64,000 nucleotides of DNA from Anas platyrhynchos. Its lineage: Eukaryota > Chordata > Aves > Anseriformes > Anatidae. A program made the position numbers and the translations under genes. Shown here piece by piece: positions 50,611 through 60,600 of the stretch. The stretch spans positions 3,757,001 to 3,821,000 of the forward strand of contig NC_092611.1 of assembly GCF_047663525.1 (NCBI RefSeq), in the 5' to 3' direction. The first letter of the stretch is position 1. Each line of letters opens with the position of its first letter. Below the pieces are notes generated by a model. That model had not been told where the DNA came from. It did no database searches and saw only the letters and a program-made list of their open reading frames with translations.

Positions 50611-50625
50611 TCAGCAGGGGGCACT
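50611..50625 (+). promoter_or_regulatory. Strong CTCF-like motif
   Basis: TCAGCAGGGGGCACT matches 14 of 15 positions of the CTCF core CCASYAGRKGGCRSY (only the first base differs). It lies in the GC-rich block between the convergent FLI1 and KCNJ1 genes, a plausible insulator position. Occupancy is inference. Confidence 0.55.
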
Positions 50626-51357
50626 GGGCAGTGACCTCCCTTCTGGGTGCTGGCGAGGAGTTTTTGGTTGTGTTGGTAAAGCTCCCAGCACAGGAGCACG
50701 AAAGTTCGTAATTCGGACTTCTGGAGACACCATCCAGTAACATAATGGTTTATGAACATTGCTATGGTGGCAGCAAGTCCTTTGTGCAAGTTTCTGTAGG
50801 CTCTGCAGCGCACCAGAAACACTCCCAAATCAGAGGGTGGCTGCAGCTGAGCAGGCACTTCTGGGCACTGTTGCAAAACTAACACAGAGCTAGAACTCAA
50901 AGCTTTCCCAAGGTGGCCTGTTTTGCTGCCTTTTTTTTTTTTTCTTCTTCTCTTTTTTCTCTCCAGCTGGGGAAACTGAGGCTCTAAGCAGGGAATGCAA
51001 CTTGCTTGGAGTTGCAGAACAGTCACAAAAGGAATATGAGTCTCCCCAGACCCAGCCTCGCCATTACTAACCTGCCTCACCTACCGTAAGATCTGCTAAG
51101 GGTGCTTTAGGTGCCACTGCGGACGTGATGTTTACAGCCCCCAGCCCTCCACTTACACATCACCTCTGAATTCATTGCAGTGAATTAAGTCTCCCAACAC
51201 TTCTGTGAAGTGGCTAAATATATCCAGCGAGCAGAGCTCATGCCAAAAATAAGTCACTAAATGCATTAAATTTTGTGTAATAAAATAAGGAACAGTTCCA
51301 ATAAATTCTTGCTTTGCTCTTTCAAGATTGCCACGGTTCACACTGTTAACTTAGCTG

Positions 51358-51620
51358 CGCTGCCAACGTGAAGCTCGGGACTGCCTCCTGCTCAGGCTCC
51401 CGGCCGGCTGCGGAGCTGATCCGGAGGGAAGGGGTGCCATCCAGCGGCAAAAAGACAGAAGACAGATCCTCGTGGATCGCTCAGCTCGGCCTGACAGCTC
51501 CCCTGCGTGGGCTTTAGCATCCTAGCCTGCCCCGGGGGCGGGTTTTCTTACCAGTAACTTTTCTGCAGTAACTTCGTCTCTGAGCTGCAGACCTTACGTG
51601 GGATGTGGCCACCCGGGAGA
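51358..51620. promoter_or_regulatory. Small CpG-rich block, candidate promoter or enhancer
   Basis: About 17 CpG in roughly 260 bp, including CCCGGCCGGCTGCGG and a GC box GGGGGCGGG (51534-51542), against very low CpG on both sides. CpG retention usually marks unmethylated regulatory DNA in vertebrates. No TATA box or gene start is evident, and the nearest known gene starts are far away. Confidence 0.45.
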
Positions 51621-53284
51621 GAGAGGGCTTTAATGCTTTGTGTGCTTAAAGCTGGCGAGCGGTTTGCAGATGGGAAGTGGAAAGAGGTTGTCTCGTTTGT
51701 AGCCTCCCCTTGCCTGTCCAGCTCCCTGGAATGGGGAGAATTTGTCTTTCTCGTGCAGCAGAGAGTTTATTCAAGTCATGAGCTTTACCAGGCAGATGCT
51801 TCCACCACAGGAATGTCAGCTTGGCCTCGGGAAACATGTTGTGTATTCTCACAGCTGCAGAGAGAGGGCTTTAGCCTTCCTCATTCTTGTCACAGTGAAA
51901 TCGTCACAGGGTTATACTTGATTTAGGACCAGTGACAGTGCTGTCATAGAGGTTCCCCAGGCTGCAGCAGCAAGCTGTGGGCACAGATTCACTGGAGGGT
52001 TTAGGATCTTTCTCTGTTTCCCACATCCCTGCTACAGCAGGGGCTCTGCTCACATTCCTTCCATTGTGCTGTGGTTTCCCTCTGCTTGTGTGGGGAACAA
52101 GCATTGGGCCTACACCATGACAGTTCAAGGCAGGGGTGAATTGAAGGGGGCAAAATAAAAGGGAGAGGGAAATAAAGGCTCTCCCCAGCTGAATTCACTT
52201 GTGTCTAACCACATCAGTTTGGTGCCTGGGGAGAGGAAGGAGGCTGTGACACCTCAGCTGCTCTCATTTGTGTTGGGGCTTTGCACACTGCTGACTCGTT
52301 TATGGGCGAGTAGTTGAGTTTCAAGAAGCACATACATGCAGAAGTCATCCAGGCAGTTGCTGTGAGCTGGTTAGCAGTGGTGTGCCACATTCCCCTGAGT
52401 ATCTAAACAGTTCGTCAGGGTTTGTTTTATTATTATTATTTAGGGGGTCTCTTCACCCTTACTACCAAAGGGTGTGTGGAGACAGCTAACTAGCACATGT
52501 CAGTTTACTAAAAGCAGTTATTTTAATTCATGGCCCTTTCTCCAGCAGTCAGCGGGATGCCATATTCATTTGCCAGCAGGAGGGTAAATCTATTTCAAAA
52601 TGATTGAAATATTATGCACAGCTTGAATGAATGTTTAAAATAAATACAGTAGAAGAAACATGTTGTTTGTGAAATGAGAAGATAAATTAAGTTTAGTGTA
52701 GACACATTATTCCCAAGCTTAGCTGCTTGGCTAGCACTTTCACAGCTAAACCCTTTAGGCCTTAATCCAGCAGTAAGTACATGGTCTGATTTCCTCTCCT
52801 GAAGAGAAAGAGACTTTCTTTGCTTTATACCAACCCAGCTGTTAGCCCCTACATCATACTCCACTGTGTGGAAAGGACTAGTTGTGGAAAGGGCTAATTG
52901 TTTCTGCTACAATATGGACAGGTTGCAGACTGGATGGACAGGCAAGGAGGGAGAAGAGAACCATAAGGCTTTAGAAAAGAGTGCTGTGGAGAGGCAAAAC
53001 GAAACGCTGTCACGGGTAAAAGAAACCAGTATCGGATCTGTGGTTCCCTCCAGCCACTTCTGCTTAGCAAGATTAAATTTATTTTCATCCTCTTAACTGA
53101 ACTTTCTTTTAATGGCAGTACGGGTGACAGCCCCCAAAATAGATTTCCTATGGAGTCTGTCCTGAGTGGCACTGTGTGCGGTATGTCTCCCGATAACCTT
53201 TTTTCCCTGCCCTGGGACGTTATCTCTCTGGTGACAAACAGCCCTCTCTGGACAGAAAGAGGAAATTCCACTCATTGTTCGCTT

Positions 53285-53310
53285 GCTGCAGGGCTCTGGC
53301 TGCAGGGCTC
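53285..53310. repeat. 13-bp tandem duplication
   Basis: GCTGCAGGGCTCT occurs twice, one base apart, in intergenic DNA. Confidence 0.85.
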
Positions 53311-55414
53311 TATCTCCTGCTGCGGGCAGGAGGCAGTGGCAGGCGTTTCCTGAGGTGACAGTAAGAGGGTTTCACTCCTAGATTCCCAGTTCAGTCCCAG
53401 TATGATTCCTCTCCAAGAAAGCTTGATAGCTCAGCCATGGTCCTGTCAACCTGGAGTCTGTCCCCATGGTGCTGTCCCTGTTCATGCAGCAGCCAGTTCC
53501 ACCTTTGTGGTGCTAAAAAGTGAAAGAACACAATCGCCTTTTGGATACTGTAGGCAGCAAGGCAGTTATTGAGCAAGGCACAACCAAACCATCAGAAGGT
53601 GTGAACATCAGAACATCAGATGGCATTAAGACTAATCAATGGCTAACAGCAATCAGCTGTGATTCAGACTGAACAATCCTTGCAGTGAGATCAACTGTCT
53701 TCTGTTTAAGTTGTGGTAGCTCTACATACTTCTAGGCATAGAATAACATCTCACACGTGTCGTATAGAGGCCTAGGGGAAAAGGCTAGGAAAGCTGTCTC
53801 AAGAAGAACTTAGAGACTTAGGATTGTGAGATAGCTTTCCAAGGGAGGTGCCCAAATGCATTGCTTAGAGATCCTTTAAGATTTGGAGGACGTGCACTGC
53901 CCTTGGACAGGCACTAGAGTAGTCTTTGATTACTTTTTTTTCCCTATCACTAGCATTGCAGACTGTCTTTCATTAAAGAAAACAGGATTCATCCCTGTCA
54001 CCTCACTGTCAAAGTGGATTGGACCATTTAAATGGATTTATGATAGACTTGCTTTTTCTGTGCAGTAAAGACTAGCTCCTTCAGTTAGGGGCATGTTGGT
54101 GTGTCTCTTCCCCCAGGGGTGAGGGGTGTGACTTGTAAGCCTTGAGTGCTGACAGTACTGCTTTCCAGGGAAGTTACACACGGGCAACTATGCAGGAAGT
54201 CTGCAAAGGAAATGTAGCAGCAGTTATGGAAGGGCTGAGAAGCACTGAAGTAGCCTTTTGGTTCAGACAAGCCTGGCACTCTTGAGACTTCATTCCACTT
54301 CCCTGTTCCCTCCTAGATTTCTGTGGATGGCCACTAATCACTCCCTGCTTGTGCTTTGCCGTGCCACTCCATGTGGGGGATAATTACTGGCCTTCCAAAC
54401 AGGCGGTCTGCGAGGCACTACTGGTCGGGGGGCTCAGATGCTGTGGTGATTGGGGTTGTAAAAGTAGTTTTACAGTTGGCAGTGCTTGAAAGACTGCAAA
54501 ATCAGTATACTTGAGATATTGGGCAATGTCTGTGAATTACCTTAAAGATTTCTGCTGGCAGTTGCAGCATGCCCTGCAGCCAGCCGTCGGGCAGCCGTAT
54601 TTAGTGGTTGTGACCCATGCTGGGAACAGAGCTTTGTGCTGACCTTTCCACCTAGAAGTGAAGATGGGTGTAACAGCCATGCCTTGAAGAGAGGAAAGAC
54701 TGAGACGGTTGAGAATTGGCTTTTAAAGTGCTTTAGTGACATAATTGTTCTTAACATTGTTCTTTGTACAGCCAAAGTACTTTGTCCCACATTACAGATG
54801 GCAAATAGGAAACACAGTGATTTGTTCTGAACCAACAAAGGGATTGATGCTACACTGGGGCTGAGACCTGAACAGTCTTGGTTTCCAGATGTTTATATTT
54901 CTACTCTCACAGTCCATTTATTTACAGAATTGTCTTATCATTTGACTGCTTAATTCTCCCTTTCTTTAAAAAACACTCAGTCCAACAGCATTTAAAAAGG
55001 CCTTTCTATTTTACCACAGTGGTGAAAATAGATGAGATGAATTACATCACTGGAAGAGTTCCCATAAAAACTCCCTCTTTGGTCTGCCACTTGGACTCTC
55101 AGCAAAAGAATTAGTTGGGAAAACAAAAGCTGTGAGGATGTGGAAATTCACCAAAAAGCTATTGAAGCATCTTGTTGTATATGAAACTTAAATGTCAAAA
55201 ATTGTACCAGGAAAATGTTCACCACAACTTAGCTACCACTGAGCAGGACTCATTTGCTACAGAGGTGCACATTTTTCTGCAGTGAGATGAACCATGTGGA
55301 ACTGAACCTGAAGGTGGGGGACGGGGATGGGATGGGACCTGTGAATCTTTCCTGTGTTCTTGTTTTAAGAAGACTCATTCTTCAAAGAAAGAGATCATTG
55401 GTATTTGTTTTATG

Positions 55415-55455
55415 TTTTGTTGTTGTTGTTGTTGTTTTGTTTTGTTTTGTTTTTG
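55415..55455. repeat. (TTG)n / (TTTTG)n microsatellite
   Basis: TTG repeats run into TTTTG repeats immediately before the candidate KCNJ1 poly(A) signal on the opposite strand. Confidence 0.9.
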
Positions 55456-55458
55456 CTT

Positions 55459-55464
55459 TTTATT
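55459..55464 (-). terminator. KCNJ1: Candidate poly(A) signal, KCNJ1
   Basis: TTTATT on the + strand reads AATAAA on the - strand, about 1 kb after the KCNJ1 stop. On the - strand the following sequence is CAAAA/CAA repeats, not GT-rich, so the call is weak. Confidence 0.3.
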
Positions 55465-56467
55465 TTTTTGAAGGATACATCTATTGCTGGGAGTTTCCTG
55501 TCTTTTCCCAGAGAATTGCTTTTCTGCCAGACATGAAGCAATCAATGTATTCATCTCCCCACTGTGGCTCACCTTCTTTCTGGACAGTTGTCTTCAGATA
55601 TTTCCAATATATCACAAGTAGTCACCTCCTGGGGGAAATGGAGAGAAGAGTATCTGAAGGATGATGCAAGAATAAGCTTCAAGATTCCTCTTCTCCCATT
55701 GTGGTTGTCTCTGCTTCTGCTTGTTTTTCACCTTTTACTTCTTCTACATTTAGTTATTTCCCTGAAAGGAACCAGAGGCTTTCACAGAAGAGAAGCTTTT
55801 TTTTTTTTTTTTTTTTTTTAACTAAGTTGTAGATGCAACAGGATGGTCCAAGCCAAGCTTTGTTGTTTCAACTACCTTCCCAAGCATGCCCCATCCCTTA
55901 GTGCTCCATTTCTGTAGATGTACCAGCCTCAAAGAAAGAAGGGATTGTTTGAAAATATTTGAAAGTGCTCAAGTAGTTTGGAGCCAAAGAGTCTGCTTTT
56001 ACAGAGGACTTTGGCAACCAGAAACATACATTTTTTTTTGGAGATTTTGGCTCCTAAGTCCCTTTGTATTTTTTTCGTATTTACCTTCTGTCTCTCCTTT
56101 TCATGTTCTCATTCTGACATCTGTGCATCTTTAGCATTATTTAAAGTTTCTCTCCATTTTTTCAGGCTTTTTAAGACTTGCATGCCTCTGAGAACTTAGG
56201 TGAGTTAGACACTCCAACTTAGCAGCTTCATAAAATGTCCCATAGGTATAAAAATAAAATTAAAAATTCTATTAAATATATAGCATAGTTAAATAGTGTT
56301 CTGGAGATCACTGTGTGCTGGTCCTCTCTGATTTGAGGCTTATGAGAAGATAAATGCTGTTTTAGAGTTAAAACAAATCTGTGTTTCTTTTTTGTTTTAC
56401 TAAGTTATTAATCTTCTCAAGATTGAATTCATTATGAAAAGAGGTGCAGTCTGGTAAATATTTGGAG
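55465..56467 (-). other. KCNJ1: Probable KCNJ1 3' UTR
   Basis: About 1 kb after the KCNJ1 stop on the - strand, AT-rich, with a T23 run on the + strand (55797-55819). No other gene is seen. The extent depends on the uncertain poly(A) signal at 55459-55464. Confidence 0.45.
55797..55819. repeat. T23 homopolymer
   Basis: Twenty-three consecutive T on the + strand; it reads as an A tract in the KCNJ1 sense direction. Confidence 0.95.
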
Positions 56468-57583
56468 CTACATTTTTGTGTCACTGGTTTCACTGCTTTC
56501 TGACAAGACAAAACCAGGATTGTCATAACCTTTCTTCTCTTTGGCTTTAGCTTCTTTCTCATTGTAGAGACAGAAGGCACAGTGTGGAGTCTCCACAGCC
56601 ACAGTCTTGCTGAAGTTCTGGAAGTCTACTCTGTATTTCCCTTCTTTGGTCTTGGACACAATGGGAGCAAAGCGATAACCCCAGAGCACCTCTTCCGGGA
56701 TGTAAGATGTCCTTACTTGACAGGTAGCACTGGTGGCTTCAACAGTGCCATCTAAAAACACCACCAATTCAAAATCTTGCTGAAGAATGGTTTCTGCTGC
56801 CGTGTGGAAGAATGGACTGTTCTTGTCTATGATATGATAAATAGTTAATGGGGAAATGAAGAAGAGATTCTCGTTGCCGGCATCAACTATAAATTCTATG
56901 TTGACCTGGTCCAAAATGATTGTCTCACCTTCTGGGGTGATGGTGGTCTTCAGGAGTTTTCCATAGATGTGGCTCCCAATTAGCAGACTCTTCCTGAGGT
57001 TTGCTACCCTTATTAGCAGGCAGAGCTTCCCACCACGTTTGCTGATGACAGCGTTCTTACTGAAGGTGATGGTCTTAGCCCGGTTTTTGGACCTTGATAT
57101 CTTGGCCAAGATGGCACCACACATAAAGGAATTGATGATTACCCCCAGGATAGACTGGAAGATGAGCAGGAAAATGGCAGTGACACATTGTTCTGTGACA
57201 CATCTGAAGCCATAGCCAATGGTTACCTGGGTCTCCAAGGAAAACAGGAAGGCTGAGGTCAGACCATTGATATTCTCAACACAGGGGGTGTGATTTATGG
57301 AAGGGTTGAACTCTGGAAGATCTTTGTGTATGTAGGCCACAACATACCAGAGGAGACCAAAAAGAAACCAGCTGCCTAAGAATGCTGAAATGAAGATAGT
57401 CATTTTGTATCTCCACCTCAGATCCAGAATAGTTGTCCATATATCAACCAAAAAGACAAACCTTGACTGCTCTACATTGCCAAACTCTATGTTGCACCTT
57501 CCATCTTTAGAAACAAGCCTTGTTCTTCGCCGGCTTCGCTCTGTGATGTGACTGGCAAAGCGTTTCCGGAGGTAGTTGAACAT
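56468..57583 (-). CDS. KCNJ1: KCNJ1 inward-rectifier potassium channel Kir1.1 (ROMK)
   Basis: Intact 371-residue frame, close to the 372-residue ROMK2 form. It conducts potassium across the plasma membrane; in mammals it recycles and secretes K+ in the thick ascending limb and collecting duct. Visible features: cytosolic N-terminus with [16 protein letters not shown] (Ser25 is the equivalent of a known PKA site); TM1 about 61-85 preceded by Lys60, the position of the ROMK pH-gate lysine; N-glycosylation site NHT (97-99); pore loop with filter TIGYG (121-125); TM2 about 135-160 with Asn151 at the rectification position, as expected for a weak rectifier; a large cytosolic domain with RVANLRKSL (Ser199); an internalisation motif YDNPGF (353-358); and C-terminal TKM. 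It shares far more with KCNJ1 than with its neighbour KCNJ5. No frameshift or stop. Confidence 0.98.
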   Translation of the reverse strand: MFNYLRKRFASHITERSRRRTRLVSKDGRCNIEFGNVEQSRFVFLVDIWTTILDLRWRYKMTIFISAFLGSWFLFGLLWYVVAYIHKDLPEFNPSINHTPCVENINGLTSAFLFSLETQVTIGYGFRCVTEQCVTAIFLLIFQSILGVIINSFMCGAILAKISRSKNRAKTITFSKNAVISKRGGKLCLLIRVANLRKSLLIGSHIYGKLLKTTITPEGETIILDQVNIEFIVDAGNENLFFISPLTIYHIIDKNSPFFHTAAETILQQDFELVVFLDGTVEATSATCQVRTSYIPEEVLWGYRFAPIVSKTKEGKYRVDFQNFSKTVAVETPHCAFCLYNEKEAKAKEKKGYDNPGFVLSESSETSDTKM

Positions 57584-57602
57584 TCCCTCTGCTGATAGTG
57601 CT
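57584..57602 (-). other. KCNJ1: KCNJ1 exon start with splice acceptor upstream of the ROMK2-type ATG
   Basis: On the - strand TTATTCTCCAG is followed by 19 nt and then ATG (57581-57583). This fits the known ROMK design, in which the main coding exon begins just before the ROMK2 start. Read in frame, the 19 nt encode ALSAEG without a stop. Splicing from an upstream coding exon could therefore extend the N-terminus as in mammalian ROMK1 or ROMK3. Confidence 0.7.
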
Positions 57603-60600
57603 CTGGAGAATAAGAAGTAATAAACATTATGGGTAATGCAGGTCTCATTTACCTGCGGGCAAGAAGTAAAGCCTGCCGAAGTCTCAAGACACTTGCTTAG
57701 GAAAAAGTTACATCATTTGCATATTTTCCCTTTGCTACTGGGGAAAAGTTCCAGTAAGTATATGAGGAAACTAACTAAATGCCTAAGGAGCATTCCAGAA
57801 AAAAAAAAAAAAAATCATTTTGGCTTGCTCAGTAAACTCGCAAAACTTTGAATCAGTCAACTGTTAACATAGTCCACTGCTCAGCTGAATAAGCGGAGGC
57901 ATGGAGAAGCAGCTGACTTCATTGTGGACATGAATTGGGAGAGCAGGTGGGAAGTGGCTGAGTTTTGAGGTTTTTCTGCCTTCTAGAAGATGAAGTGGGG
58001 ACTAAGAAGTACTTGTGTGCATACATCAGCATTAGGAGACCCTGAATGTGACACAGACAGTGAATTTAGGAAGAAATAATATAGGGTGCAGAAGGTCTAA
58101 TCAAGAAAGGCAGATGCAGTTATTTTTAGCATAGTTATAGACTGGGTTTGAGGGCATGAATTTCAAACTCTGGAAACACAAAAGCTGGGACTATTAGGTC
58201 AGAATAAAGTAAATAATTATATTCCAGCAACAGAAGTGTTGGATGTTTCCTCACCACAAAGGTAATGCTAAGACTAAAAGGGTCAGATTCTGAAATCCAC
58301 CCTTAAAGGAAAATGTAGCTCTGTGTCCCTCTTAATTTTGTCCTTTGACTGACCATGTTAACAAGAGACCCAGACAATATGAATCATTGATGGGGAAAAT
58401 AATACAGATGTGTTCAGACTAGAATTTGGATCAGCCTACATTTGGGAAGTTCCCAGATTTGGAGTTATTCAGACATGCAGGCGTGGGGTGAGGTTGATCC
58501 ACTGTAGAGTTAGCGATTGTTGTGTTCGGAGGCTGATCTAGGGTCAGATTTTGACCCATATCTTAGAAGTGTTCTTAGAAGAAATAATTCATTTCAGAGC
58601 TGATCACCCTTCAAGCATAAAATGTGTTCCTTTGCCAGAGAAGATGTGTTAGATTAGCTAAGCCACCCTGGAAATGTACCCTGTATGCCTATTTATTTAG
58701 CCTTTTGTTAAACAAAATTCTTCTTGTGTAGCTGAATGTACTGTACTGTAATCACATTTCTTGGGGGCAAAATGCTTCAGCTTAAAAAAAACTCAAATTA
58801 AAAACGTGAGGGGAAACTATTCTCCTTGGTGACTCACACAAAGGATGCCTTGAGTTTACCGTATCTCTAAGGGCATAAAGTCCCCAGCCATGCAGAGACT
58901 TGAACGTTTCAGGGACCTGCAGCTACTGTGGCTACTGCTTGCTTTAGAATGAGGTGGCAATTAGTAGTGCATCTCAGATGAGGTGGTACTGGGGACTTTG
59001 TAACTGTTTGCTATTGTTTTGTTGTTGTTTTGCTGTCATTTTACCCTTCCCAATAAAAGGTGGCATTGAACACTTACCAATAATTTTTGAGATGCAAGCT
59101 AAAGATTTTCATTACTAGCCCAAAATCACTGTCCCACCCTGCCTTCCATTTTTGCTAGGTGCAAAACACTTGAGCACAAACTGTAGTAAAACCGACTGCC
59201 CAATTTTCACTTGATTTCAGTGGGAAATATGTGCTTAAATACCTGCGGGAAGAGCTACTGAGCTGCCTCAAGCCTTGATATACTCTATCCAGAATGGGAG
59301 TAATCCATAGGAATATGAAGTGGATTACATATATTGACATGAGTTGTTTACTGTGAAATTTGTATTATTTAGATTAAACAATTTAAATGTTAGGTAATTG
59401 CCTATGCCAGTTGTACAGCTGACTCCTAATTGCCAGTAAAGGAAGAGTATGAACCCTCTGAGGAGCCACTTGTCTTGTCTCCACACTTACGAAGTAATAA
59501 GCTGTTCTTTAGCAAATCTTTCTTTCATTTACTCTGGAGGCATCTAGATTGACTTGGAGAAGCTGCCTATTGTTTTAGCTGGCTAAAACAAGTCTTTCCA
59601 TTAGACGTTATGCTTATCGGGACCACAGATTACCTTTTGATACAGTAATCAGTAGCAAAGGGAAAATATCAGTAAGTAAAAATTAATTACATTTTGTAAA
59701 GCCAGAAGTAAATTCTGTGATTTGATGTCCTTGCTTGTATTTGTTTCTCTCCTATATAGCTACTTTTTTTCTGCACTTACAGTGAAACCACCTTTCTCTG
59801 CTTATTACATTTAGGATGACAAAAATGAAGGTCATTTGTAATGTAGCTTTTCACTGCTTAAAATTTTTGCTGTTAATTTATTGCTTGTGACTGTAGCTGA
59901 CAAAGGTTAAACTTTAAGCAGGTACCTGAGGAAGGGGGAGAATGAGGTCAGTTTCTAAACAATCCTCAGGTTTTATTTTCTTGACGCACTATTAATGTGT
60001 TCATGTTAATGCATACTTTGGGGGGGGGGAGGAGGGAACAAAAAAAAACACACCATTAATGTGCAACACACCATTCCCAGAAATGTTCCAGTGTTTAACT
60101 CCCCTGTGTGTGGAAATGTGCAGCTTCAGCTGTCATTGCTATTTATCTCGTCCTTTTTGGCAGCAATGTGGACACTGTCAGTATCTGAACAGAGGCGGTG
60201 CAAGATGCCCAGATGCCACACCCTGTGCATCTTACGCTGTGTGTGTGTGCTTTTGGCATAGGTCAGCTCCTAATCCTACTGAACAAGTGTGGAGGAGAGA
60301 AATCTGAGGGAAAAAATGGGTTTTTAATCTAGCCATCTTTCCTTGTAGGGTTGTGACAAATCGTTACCACAATTCTGGTAGGTCTGATTCAGCCCTCACT
60401 AGAAATCTTTCAAAATTTGACAAGGATCTGGACATACAAATCAACAGATAATAATCACAGAAGAGATGATGACAGCAAGCTAATCAGCATGGTCCAAGCT
60501 GCAACCTTGAAAATAGATCCCCAACTACACCATTATTTTCCTGCCTCTTTAAATCTTACACTGTCCTCAGACTGTTTTACAAGCCCTGTTTTAGCTATCC

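Larger units (their letters stand above)
49621..50930. other. GC-rich intergenic block
   Basis: Visibly more GC-rich than its flanks, with many CCAGCCC/GGGCTGG words but few CpG. It contains two CTCF-like motifs (50440-50454, 50611-50625). A 279-codon open frame runs on the - strand (50241-51080), but its translation (an RRKKKK basic run, Pro/Gly/His-rich) matches no family I know and has no splice or family support. It could be old repeat, a regulatory block or part of a non-coding transcript. Confidence 0.5.
51640..55458. other. Intergenic, KCNJ1 side; no gene seen
   Basis: Mixed composition, with a 14-bp tandem duplication (53285-53310) and no recognised mobile element or exon. Part near 55.0-55.4 kb might belong to a longer KCNJ1 3' UTR. 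Confidence 0.6.

Noticed and set aside
50241..51080. 279-codon frame annotated as a coding gene
   Set aside because: GC-rich low-complexity translation without family similarity; kept only as a finding.
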